This document shows positions 1-5,235 of a stretch of DNA of 7,647 nt, piece by piece. Under the pieces are notes generated by a model. The model made no database searches. It was not told the DNA's origin and saw only the letters and a program-made list of their open reading frames with translations. This DNA is from Betaproteobacteria bacterium (GTDB lineage: Bacteria; Pseudomonadota; Gammaproteobacteria; Burkholderiales; SG8-41), in the NCBI GenBank assembly GCA_021732805.1, contig JAKFUJ010000395.1:1-7647 (forward strand), read 5' to 3'. The translations under genes and the position numbers were made by a program. Numbering within the stretch: the stretch's first letter is position 1; the number at the start of each line of letters is the position of its first letter.

Positions 1-202
1 GCGTGAAACGCGCCAGCATCCTCGGCGACAGTTCGCGCAAAGTATCCATGAAGCGGAAATGACGGCTTTCCGGCGACAGCCCGCGCACAAATGCCTGCTC
101 GATTTCCGTGTCGTCAGCGCGAATCGGCCGCAACACCACAGGTTCACCCTGCGGCGATTGCCAGCTGCTGATCAAATGCGCGGGGTACGCCTGTATCGTC
201 AC
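1..202 (-). CDS. GNAT-family N-acetyltransferase, N-terminal part (cut by window edge)
   Basis: Reading the minus strand from a GTG at 202 gives 67 open codons running off the left edge. The start of an acetyltransferase domain is visible: a short leader (TIQAYPAHLISSW), a strand VVLRPIRADD at about residues 22-31, then EQAFVRGLSPESRHFRFM at 35-52 and LRELSPRMLARF at 55-66. This pattern matches the first strand and helices of GNAT proteins related to the acetyltransferase domain of PatZ/Pat protein-lysine acetyltransferases and their stand-alone homologues. The acetyl-CoA loop lies beyond the edge, so activity and substrate cannot be judged. A TGA lies in frame 16 codons upstream with no ATG between, so GTG 202 is the first usable start; no clear Shine-Dalgarno precedes it. 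The gene is divergent from thiS. Being a GNAT protein is likely; any specific substrate would be a guess. Confidence 0.75.
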   Translation of the reverse strand, partial: MTIQAYPAHLISSWQSPQGEPVVLRPIRADDTEIEQAFVRGLSPESRHFRFMDTLRELSPRMLARFT

Positions 203-240
203 GGGATCACTGCGGGGTCGAAAAAACCGGCACGGAACGG

Positions 241-255
241 TAAAATATCATTCTA
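241..255. promoter_or_regulatory. Possible divergent -10 elements between the GNAT gene and thiS
   Basis: The short divergent gap holds TAAAAT at 241-246 on the plus strand, suitable as a -10 box for thiS, and TAGAAT on the minus strand (255-250), suitable for the GNAT gene. Neither has a convincing -35 hexamer 16-18 bp upstream. Both transcription starts would fall within about 10 bp of each other, so the two promoters would overlap. No TPP riboswitch is recognisable; the gap is too short to hold a full one ahead of thiS. Confidence 0.3.
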
Positions 256-266
256 GCCTCAACTTG

Positions 267-500
267 ATGGTCCCAGCCCCCACACCGGATACGACGGTGA
301 TTTCACTATCCATCAACGGTGAAAACCGTGCTTTTGAAAATGCGCCGACCTGCAACGAGCTCATCAGCCATTTGCAATTGGCCGGTAAACGCATCGCCAT
401 CGAACGCAACGGTGAAATCGTGCCTCGCAGCCAGTTCGGCTCCTGCGTATTGCAGGACGGCGACCGCCTCGAAATCGTCGCCGCAGTCGGCGGCGGCTGA
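267..500 (+). CDS. thiS: Sulfur carrier protein ThiS
   Basis: Small ubiquitin-fold protein that carries sulfur, as a C-terminal thiocarboxylate, to ThiG for building the thiazole ring of thiamine in the cytoplasm. The sequence shows the family pattern: a first strand ISLSINGE, a middle segment with AIERNGEIVPRSQF, then LQDGDRLEIV and a Gly-rich tail ending VGGG. The last glycine is the residue activated by adenylation in this family. From the ATG at 267 the protein is 77 residues; a GTG at 297 would give 67 residues, closer to the usual 65-67 and starting right at the first strand. Neither start has a clear Shine-Dalgarno, so the start is uncertain and the shorter form is structurally more natural. 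It is followed 48 bp later by thiG, its functional partner, and is probably co-transcribed with it. Confidence 0.9.
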   Translation: MVPAPTPDTTVISLSINGENRAFENAPTCNELISHLQLAGKRIAIERNGEIVPRSQFGSCVLQDGDRLEIVAAVGGG

Positions 501-503
501 ACG

Positions 504-545
504 CCCCTCGATCCTCAATCCCGAATTCTCAATCCTCGATCCCGC
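504..545 (+). repeat. Degenerate 7-bp tandem repeat in the thiS-thiG spacer
   Basis: Almost the whole thiS-thiG gap divides into six consecutive 7-mers: CCCCTCG, ATCCTCA, ATCCCGA, ATTCTCA, ATCCTCG, ATCCCGC. The consensus is close to ATCCTCA. The array ends three bases before the thiG ATG and leaves no room for a purine-rich Shine-Dalgarno. The units resemble the cleaner 7-bp array at the start of hemW, in the same orientation relative to transcription. It looks like a decayed short tandem repeat. Confidence 0.6.
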
Positions 546-548
546 CCC

Positions 549-1349
549 ATGAAACCACACGAAAATCTCGACCCGCTGATCATCGGCGGCAAACCTTACA
601 CTTCGCGCCTGCTGATCGGCACTGGCAAATACAGGGATTTCGCCGAGACCCGCGCGGCGATTGATGCCAGCGGCGCGCAGATCGTCACTGTCGCCATCCG
701 CCGTACCAACATCGGCCAGAATCCCGGCGAACCGAGTCTGCTGGATGCAGTGCCGGCATCGCAATTCACGCTGCTGCCCAACACCGCCGGCTGCTACACC
801 GCGGATGACGCCGTGCGCACGCTGCGCCTCGCGCGCGAATTGCTCGACGGCCACGACCTGGTCAAGCTGGAAGTGCTGGGTGACCCGAAGACGCTGTATC
901 CGAACGTCGTCGAAACCATCGCCGCAGCGAAAACGCTGGTGAAGGACGGCTTCAAGGTCATGGTTTACACCTCGGATGATCCGATCATCGCCAAGCAGCT
1001 CGAGGAAATCGGCTGCGTCGCGGTGATGCCGCTGGCGTCGCTGATCGGCTCCGGCATGGGCATCCTCAACCCGTGGAACCTGCAGATCATCATTGAAAAC
1101 GCCAAAGTGCCGATCGTCGTCGATGCCGGCGTCGGCACCGCTTCCGATGCGGCCATCGCAATGGAACTCGGCTGCGATGCGGTGCTGATGAATACCGCGA
1201 TTGCCGCCGCCAAAGACCCGGTGCTGATGGCGTCGGCGATGAAGCAGGCCGTGGCTGCCGGACGCGACGCGTACCGCGCCGGGCGCATGCCGAAAAAACT
1301 CTACTCTGCTGCGCCAAGTTCGCCGACCACCGGACTTATTGGTAAATGA
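549..1349 (+). CDS. thiG: Thiazole synthase ThiG
   Basis: Cytoplasmic enzyme that condenses 1-deoxy-D-xylulose 5-phosphate, dehydroglycine and sulfur from ThiS thiocarboxylate into the thiazole phosphate moiety of thiamine. The 266-residue product is full length for the family (TIM barrel). Visible landmarks are LIIGGKPYTSRLLIGTGKY (about 10-28), VTVAIRR (46-52), the segment VKLEVLGD with Lys106 as the expected Schiff-base lysine, VMPLASLIGSGMG (159-171), and the phosphate-binding VVDAGVGTASDA (190-201) followed by MNTAIA. The start at 549 gives a normal N terminus, but no Shine-Dalgarno is visible because a C/T-rich 7-bp repeat fills the spacer. Its stop overlaps the trmB start (ATGA at 1346-1349), pointing to translational coupling. 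thiS lies just upstream, as expected for its sulfur donor. Confidence 0.97.
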   Translation: MKPHENLDPLIIGGKPYTSRLLIGTGKYRDFAETRAAIDASGAQIVTVAIRRTNIGQNPGEPSLLDAVPASQFTLLPNTAGCYTADDAVRTLRLARELLDGHDLVKLEVLGDPKTLYPNVVETIAAAKTLVKDGFKVMVYTSDDPIIAKQLEEIGCVAVMPLASLIGSGMGILNPWNLQIIIENAKVPIVVDAGVGTASDAAIAMELGCDAVLMNTAIAAAKDPVLMASAMKQAVAAGRDAYRAGRMPKKLYSAAPSSPTTGLIGK

Positions 1350-2065
1350 GCGGCAAACCTGAACAGCTTGCCTGGTTTGCATTGAACACCGAAAATCCCC
1401 ACGGGCCCATCCGCAGCTACGTGCTGCGCCAGGGCCGCGTGTCCAACGCGCAGCGCCGTGCGCATGACACGCTGCTGCCCCGCTACGGCATCCCCTATGC
1501 CGATGCGGCGCTCGATCTCGATACCGTATTCGCACGCAAGGCGCTGCGCATACTCGAAATCGGCTGCGGCATGGGTGAGACCACGGCGGCCATTGCCGCA
1601 GCACACCCGCAGCAGGACTACCTCGGCATCGAAGTGCATACGCCCGGCGTCGGCAGCCTGCTGAAGCAGATTGATGAACTCGGCTTGAGCAACGTGCGCG
1701 TGATCCAGCATGATGCGGTAGCCGTGCTGGAACACATGATTGCGCCGGACAGCCTCGACGGCCTGCACATTTTTTTCCCGGATCCGTGGCCGAAGAAACG
1801 CCAGCAGAAGCGGCGCTTGATCCAGCCGCCATTTGTCGCGCTGGCTGCATCGCGCCTGAAAGCGGGCGCTTATCTGCACGCAGCGACCGACTGGCAGGAA
1901 TACGCGGAACAGATACTGACTGTGCTCGGCGGCGAACCTGCGCTGGTCAACACTGCCCCCGGTTACGCCGGGAAGCCGGCCTACCGGCCGCAGACCAAGT
2001 TCGAAACACGCGGACTGAAACTCGGCCACGGTGTCTGGGACATCGTGTTTCGCAAAAAGCCATAA
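1346..2065 (+). CDS. trmB: tRNA (guanine46-N7)-methyltransferase TrmB
   Basis: SAM-dependent enzyme that makes m7G at position 46 in the variable loop of tRNAs. The 239-residue product has the Rossmann-type SAM site LEIGCGMGE (70-78), an acidic strand end LGIEVH (93-98), the family signature FFPDPWPKKRQQKRR (143-157), TDW (181-183), and the C-terminal RPQTKFETRG (214-223) followed by LGHGVWDIVF. All are typical of bacterial TrmB, and no key residue appears lost. The ATG overlaps the thiG stop by four bases and no Shine-Dalgarno is obvious, so translation is probably coupled to thiG. The first 20 or so residues before IRSYVLRQGR form an extension, but no other in-frame start precedes that motif. 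A strong hairpin begins two bases after the stop codon. Confidence 0.96.
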   Translation: MSGKPEQLAWFALNTENPHGPIRSYVLRQGRVSNAQRRAHDTLLPRYGIPYADAALDLDTVFARKALRILEIGCGMGETTAAIAAAHPQQDYLGIEVHTPGVGSLLKQIDELGLSNVRVIQHDAVAVLEHMIAPDSLDGLHIFFPDPWPKKRQQKRRLIQPPFVALAASRLKAGAYLHAATDWQEYAEQILTVLGGEPALVNTAPGYAGKPAYRPQTKFETRGLKLGHGVWDIVFRKKP

Positions 2066-2066
2066 A

Positions 2067-2092
2067 AAACGGCGGCCCGCAGGCCGCCGTTT
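2067..2092. terminator. Bidirectional hairpin terminator between trmB and the Bug gene
   Basis: A perfect 11-bp stem, AAACGGCGGCC (2067-2077) pairing with GGCCGCCGTTT (2082-2092), closes a CGCA loop. On the minus strand it is followed by a run of six T (complement of 2069-2064), a good intrinsic terminator for the Bug gene. On the plus strand the tail is weaker (GCACCTTTTC), though the stem's own TTT helps. It sits exactly between the convergent stop codons at 2065 and 2114, so it probably serves both genes. Confidence 0.88.
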
Positions 2093-2113
2093 GCACCTTT
2101 TCAGAATCGCTTC

Positions 2114-3088
2114 TTACTGGGTACCGCCGATTTTGGCGTCACGAATCACGTCACCCCACACCTTGCGTTCGGACTTGATGAAAGCCGCGAACTGATCTGG
2201 CGGGCTGTAAACGGCTTCAATCGCCATCGTTCCCAGATTTTTCTTGACCTCGGCATCCGACAATGCGCGACCGAGATCGGTCGATACCTTGTCGACCGTC
2301 GATTTCTGCACACCGGCCGGGAACATGATGCCCCACCAGTTCGCTGCAGAAAAACCCTTGATACCCTCTTCCGCCAGTGTCGGCAGTTCCGGCGTAAACG
2401 GCGTGCGCTCGGCGCTGGTCACTGCCAGCGCCTTGATTTTGCCGGCTTTCAGATTGCCCATCACCGGCGGCGCATCGGAGAACATCATCATGATGTGTCC
2501 GCCCTGCACTGCGGCGATCGAATAAACGCCACCCTGATACGGCACGGTGGTGACATCCACCTTGGCCATGCGCTTGAACATTTCGCCGATCAGATGCGAC
2601 ATGCTGCCGGCGCCGCTGGTCGCGTAAGTCATTCCGGGATTCTTTTTCGCCAGTCCCACCAGTTCCCGGACGTTCTTCACCGGCAACGTCACCGGCACCA
2701 CCAGGATGTTGGCGGCGCGGGTGATCTGCGACACCGGCACAAAATCCTTGTCGACGTTGTAATTGACCTTGTTCAGCAAAGGATTGGCCAGCACCGGGCC
2801 GAAGTTGCCGAGCAAAAAGGTATAACCATCGGGCGCCTGTTTGGCGGCGTATTCCATGCCCACCGCGCCCGCAGCACCCGGCCGCGAATCCACCAGCACC
2901 TGCTGGCCCCAGAGCTCGGTCAGTTTTTTGCCGATGATGCGCGCCATCACGTCGGAACTGCCGCCTGCCGGATAAGTCACGACAAAACGCACCGGTTTGC
3001 TGGGATAGGCCTGGGCCTGGACCGCGCCGCTGGACAATGCGGCAGCAGCGACAAAAGACGCGATAACGCTGTATTTGAAGCGGTTCAT
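2114..3088 (-). CDS. Bug/TctC-family periplasmic solute-binding protein
   Basis: A 324-residue secreted protein of the Bug (TctC-like) family, the periplasmic ligand-binding component linked to tripartite tricarboxylate transporters. A signal peptide is clear: MNRFKYSVIA, a hydrophobic stretch SFVAAAALSSGAV, then AQA near residues 25-27 ahead of YPSKPVRFVV. Family landmarks are the mature N terminus YPSKPVRF, YPAGGSSDVMAR (39-50), a ligand-loop region RPGAAGAVG (69-77), KQAPDGYT (83-90), TYATSGAGSMSHL (154-166) and VPYQGG (182-187). The ATG at 3088 is chosen because it puts the signal peptide at the N terminus and follows GGAGGAG by five bases; a TTG at 3151 would bury it. No TctA/TctB membrane genes are adjacent, which is common for orphan Bug genes. 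Known ligands of the family include carboxylates, amides and vitamins; the ligand here cannot be read from sequence. Confidence 0.93.
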   Translation of the reverse strand: MNRFKYSVIASFVAAAALSSGAVQAQAYPSKPVRFVVTYPAGGSSDVMARIIGKKLTELWGQQVLVDSRPGAAGAVGMEYAAKQAPDGYTFLLGNFGPVLANPLLNKVNYNVDKDFVPVSQITRAANILVVPVTLPVKNVRELVGLAKKNPGMTYATSGAGSMSHLIGEMFKRMAKVDVTTVPYQGGVYSIAAVQGGHIMMMFSDAPPVMGNLKAGKIKALAVTSAERTPFTPELPTLAEEGIKGFSAANWWGIMFPAGVQKSTVDKVSTDLGRALSDAEVKKNLGTMAIEAVYSPPDQFAAFIKSERKVWGDVIRDAKIGGTQ

Positions 3089-3093
3089 TACAT

Positions 3094-3100
3094 CTCCTCC
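3094..3100 (-). promoter_or_regulatory. Strong Shine-Dalgarno deciding the Bug gene start
   Basis: The minus strand reads GGAGGAG, then ATGTA, then the ATG at 3088. The five-base spacing and strong match to the 16S tail fix the start at 3088 rather than at the upstream TTG. An ATG lying directly against the Shine-Dalgarno (3093-3091) is followed at once by TAA and is too close to be used. Confidence 0.8.
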
Positions 3101-3173
3101 GATGACGGAAATACGGGTTCTTGCCGGTTTTTTTGTCCGTCGCAGCCGCAAAAAAGAAGCAACGGTTACGACT

Positions 3174-3201
3174 ATTCTAGCCTTGCACTGCCGAAACGCA
3201 A
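3174..3201 (-). promoter_or_regulatory. Candidate sigma-70 promoter of the Bug gene
   Basis: On the minus strand TTGCGT (3201-3196) and TAGAAT (3179-3174) are separated by 16 bp, a reasonable -35/-10 pair. Transcription would start near 3167, leaving a leader of about 80 nt. That leader contains an A/T-only inverted repeat (T-run with G at 3128-3135, C with A-run at 3149-3155, 13-nt loop). This suggests the Bug gene is expressed separately from hemW. Confidence 0.5.
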
Positions 3202-3231
3202 TGGTGCGTCAATGTCCGTACAGGTCGGCCA

Positions 3232-4398
3232 TCAGGCCAGAAAAAGCTGCATCAGGTCATTGAGAAAACGCCGGCCCAGTTCCGTCGGCATCACCCGCTG
3301 GTGATCGCGCGTGATCAGGCCGCGGGTTTCGGCCTGATCCAGCATCGGCAGAACATGGGTCAGTTCCAGACCGGTACGCCCGGCAAACAATGACAGTTCG
3401 AATCCCTGATTCAGGCGCAGCGCGTTCATCATGAATTCGCCGGGTAGATCGGCAATCGCGATGTCATGTTGTTCGCCGGCGGCCTGCGCCAGATAGGCTT
3501 TCGGTTGTCGTGGGCGGGATTCTCGTAATATATTGTTTTTAAACGATATTTTACTGTGCGCTCCGGCGCCGATGCCGAGGTAATCGCCAAACATCCAGTA
3601 GTTGAGGTTATGCCTGCTGCGGCGTCCGGGGCGGGCGTACGCCGAGGTTTCATAATGTTCGTAACCGGCAGCGGCCAGTTGCACTTCCATCGCGTCCTGC
3701 ATTTCCGCGGCGGTGTCGTCATCCGGCAGCGAAGGCGGATACCGATGAAAATACGTGTTCGGTTCCAGCGTCAGGTGATACGCACTCAGATGCTGCGGTG
3801 CGTAAGCAACAGCCGCCGCCAAGTCGGCTGCCGCCTCATCAGGCGTCTGTCCGGGCAGGGCGTACATCAGATCGAGATTGACGTTGTCGAAAGTACGCAG
3901 CGCAAGTTCCGCAGCGCGCCGCGCTTCCGCCGCGTCATGGATGCGGCCGAGCGCCTTCAGATGCCGGTCGTTGAAACTCTGGATGCCCAGCGACAGGCGG
4001 TTGATGCCGGCGGCGCGAAAGCCGGCAAATTTTTCCGCCTCCACCGTACCGGGATTGGCTTCCAGCGTGACCTCGGCATCCGCCGCCAGCGGCAGCCGCG
4101 CACGCACCCCTGCCAGCAAGGCATCCATCGCACGCACCGAAAACAAGCTGGGCGTGCCGCCGCCGATGAACACTGTCAGCACCGGACGCCCCCACACTCG
4201 CGGCAATGCCGATTCCAGATCCGCGAGCAGTGCGGCGACGTATTCATCCTCGGGCAACACACCGCGCGCCTCGTGCGAATTGAAGTCACAGTACGGGCAT
4301 TTGCGCACGCACCACGGAATATGGATGTACAGCGACAACGGCGGCAGCGTGTTGAACTGCAATGAGGAGTGAGGAGTGAGGAGTGAGGATCGGATCAT
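3232..4398 (-). CDS. hemW: Radical SAM haem chaperone HemW
   Basis: Radical-SAM family protein of the HemW branch (formerly annotated as oxygen-independent coproporphyrinogen III oxidase-like), known in other bacteria to bind haem and deliver it to membrane respiratory enzymes. Landmarks: LSLYIHIPWC then CPYCDFN with the 4Fe-4S cysteines C30, C34 and C37; GGGTPSLF (79-86) for SAM binding; LEANPGT (112-118); NRLSLGIQSFN (133-143); LDLMYALPGQT (175-185); HNLNYW (263-268) and LGIGAGAHS (274-282). The CxxxCxxC spacing and YCDF fit HemW and not HemN, which has CxxxCxxC followed by other residues. From ATG 4398 the protein is 388 residues, about 16 longer at the N terminus than E. coli HemW, and the extra residues are encoded by a 7-bp tandem repeat. 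A TTG at 4362, after the repeat, would give 376 residues. The gene lies 12 bp after the rdgB stop, so the two are probably one transcript. Confidence 0.93.
   Translation of the reverse strand: MIRSSLLTPHSSLQFNTLPPLSLYIHIPWCVRKCPYCDFNSHEARGVLPEDEYVAALLADLESALPRVWGRPVLTVFIGGGTPSLFSVRAMDALLAGVRARLPLAADAEVTLEANPGTVEAEKFAGFRAAGINRLSLGIQSFNDRHLKALGRIHDAAEARRAAELALRTFDNVNLDLMYALPGQTPDEAAADLAAAVAYAPQHLSAYHLTLEPNTYFHRYPPSLPDDDTAAEMQDAMEVQLAAAGYEHYETSAYARPGRRSRHNLNYWMFGDYLGIGAGAHSKISFKNNILRESRPRQPKAYLAQAAGEQHDIAIADLPGEFMMNALRLNQGFELSLFAGRTGLELTHVLPMLDQAETRGLITRDHQRVMPTELGRRFLNDLMQLFLA
4363..4389 (-). repeat. 7-bp tandem repeat across the hemW start region
   Basis: On the plus strand three exact copies of TGAGGAG plus a six-base partial copy; on the hemW coding strand this reads as repeated TCCTCAC. 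It lies nine bases after the candidate hemW ATG and encodes the Ser/Leu-rich stretch SSLLTPHSS. Because seven is not a multiple of three, gain or loss of one unit would shift the frame between ATG 4398 and the conserved domain, but would not affect a start at TTG 4362. Confidence 0.85.
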
Positions 4399-4410
4399 GG
4401 CACGCCTGCG

Positions 4411-5025
4411 CTATGCCCGGGACAAGGTACGCAGGCGGTCCACCAGTATCGCCAGTGCCCGGGCGCGGTGACTGACCCGGTTTTTTTCTTCCACCGACAG
4501 TTCGGCGCCGGTTTTTCCCAGTTCCGGAATCAGGAACAGCGGATCGTAGCCAAAACCGCCCTGCCCGCGCGGCGCTTGCAGGATTTCGCCATGCCATTCC
4601 GCCTCGGCGATCAGCGGCTGCGGATCGTCGGCATGACGCACCAGCACGATCACACAGTAGTAATGGGCGCTGCGGTCGGTGGCATGCGCCAGCGCCTGCA
4701 ACAGTTTTTCATTGTTGCGCCGGTCCTGGTCTTCGCGCTGCCCGCTGCCCACCGCTTCGGCATACCGCGCGGAATGCACACCCGGCTCGCCACCCAGTGC
4801 ATGCACACAAACGCCGGAATCATCCGCCAGCGCCGGCAAGCTGGTGAAGCGGCTCGCGTGACGGGCTTTGGTCAGCGCGTTTTCAATGAAAGTGTCGTAG
4901 GGTTCCTCGGCCTCGCTGACACCCAGCACGCCCTGCGGCACCACCTCGATATCCAGCGGCGCGAGAATCGCACCGATCTCGCGCAACTTGCCGGGATTGT
5001 TGGACGCAATGACGAGTTTGTTCAT
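4411..5025 (-). CDS. rdgB: Non-canonical purine NTP pyrophosphatase RdgB (HAM1/ITPase family)
   Basis: Cytoplasmic house-cleaning enzyme hydrolysing dITP, ITP and XTP to the monophosphates and pyrophosphate, which keeps deaminated purines out of DNA and RNA. The 204-residue protein shows every family signature: LVIASNNPGKLREI (4-17) for nucleotide binding, the acidic site EEPYDTFIENALTKA (40-54), LADDSGVCV (66-74) with Asp69 as the expected catalytic residue, PGVHSARYAE (81-90), GGFGYDPLF (156-164), and SHRARAL (185-191) near the C terminus. Length is normal for the family. The ATG at 5025 puts the first strand at the N terminus; the Shine-Dalgarno is weak. Just upstream is the composite palindromic repeat that separates it from rph, and hemW follows after 12 bp. 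Grouping rdgB with rph and hemW is common in proteobacteria. Confidence 0.96.
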   Translation of the reverse strand: MNKLVIASNNPGKLREIGAILAPLDIEVVPQGVLGVSEAEEPYDTFIENALTKARHASRFTSLPALADDSGVCVHALGGEPGVHSARYAEAVGSGQREDQDRRNNEKLLQALAHATDRSAHYYCVIVLVRHADDPQPLIAEAEWHGEILQAPRGQGGFGYDPLFLIPELGKTGAELSVEEKNRVSHRARALAILVDRLRTLSRA

Positions 5026-5046
5026 TTTTCAGAATCAAAAGCATTT

Positions 5047-5213
5047 GCCACAGAGCACAGGGAAAAATAAGATCGAATGAACAGGATGGACAGGATGGAC
5101 AGGATGGACAAAATTTTTAGGAAAAAACCAGGACAACTGCAAAGGTGTTTTTCGTCCTGCCAATCCTGTCTATCTTGTCAATTTGAATCAAGGCTTTCTC
5201 TGTGATCTGTGGC
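5047..5213. repeat. Composite imperfect palindromic element between rph and rdgB (MITE/REP-like)
   Basis: The 210-bp gap is dominated by a large inverted repeat whose arms each hold two modules. Outer module: GCCACAGAGCACAGGGAAA (5047-5065) pairs with the reverse complement of 5195-5213, 17 of 19 positions matching. Inner module: the left arm has TGAACAGGATGG and onward (5078-5105), and the right arm 5154-5180 matches it in reverse complement at most positions with one gap. Spacers between modules are 12 and 14 nt, and the apical part (5110-5153) has weaker A/T pairing. No ORF worth calling is inside and no transposase is nearby. This has the form of a non-autonomous dispersed repeat; transcribed with rph-rdgB it would form a long hairpin. 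Confidence 0.75.
5081..5110 (+). repeat. Perfect 9-bp tandem repeat (ACAGGATGG x3.3)
   Basis: ACAGGATGG occurs three times without change (5081-5089, 5090-5098, 5099-5107), followed by ACA. It is the inner module of the left arm of the palindrome. The right arm has the same 9-bp rhythm but with several substitutions, so the left array has been kept uniform or recently expanded. Confidence 0.9.
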
Positions 5214-5235
5214 TGAATTTGAATTGGGGTTTTCG

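Noticed and set aside
59..256. A small plus-strand open frame at the left edge
   Set aside because: The minus strand here encodes a recognisable GNAT N terminus, so this frame is its shadow.
203..296. TPP riboswitch ahead of thiS
   Set aside because: The gap is too short, and I see neither the conserved CUGAGA segment of the THI element nor the paired helices.
306..1850. A 514-codon open frame on the minus strand across thiS, thiG and trmB
   Set aside because: It lies antisense to three clearly recognised genes. Its product is Arg/Ala/Gly/His-rich with no recognisable domain, the usual by-product of GC-rich codon use on the opposite strand.
3232..3245. GGCC-ATCA-GGCC hairpin at the hemW stop as a terminator
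   Set aside because: The stem has four pairs of a self-complementary word and no T-run follows on the minus strand.
2495..4365. Two 269-codon open frames on the plus strand (2495-3304 and 3556-4365) opposite the Bug gene and hemW
   Set aside because: Both are shadows of the genes on the other strand; they show no domain pattern and no ribosome binding site.
5047..5213. CRISPR array or plain rho-independent terminator after rph
   Set aside because: There are no repeats separated by unique spacers of constant size, so it is not CRISPR. The long palindrome lacks a compact GC-rich stem followed by a T-run on the minus strand, so a simple terminator is not supported.
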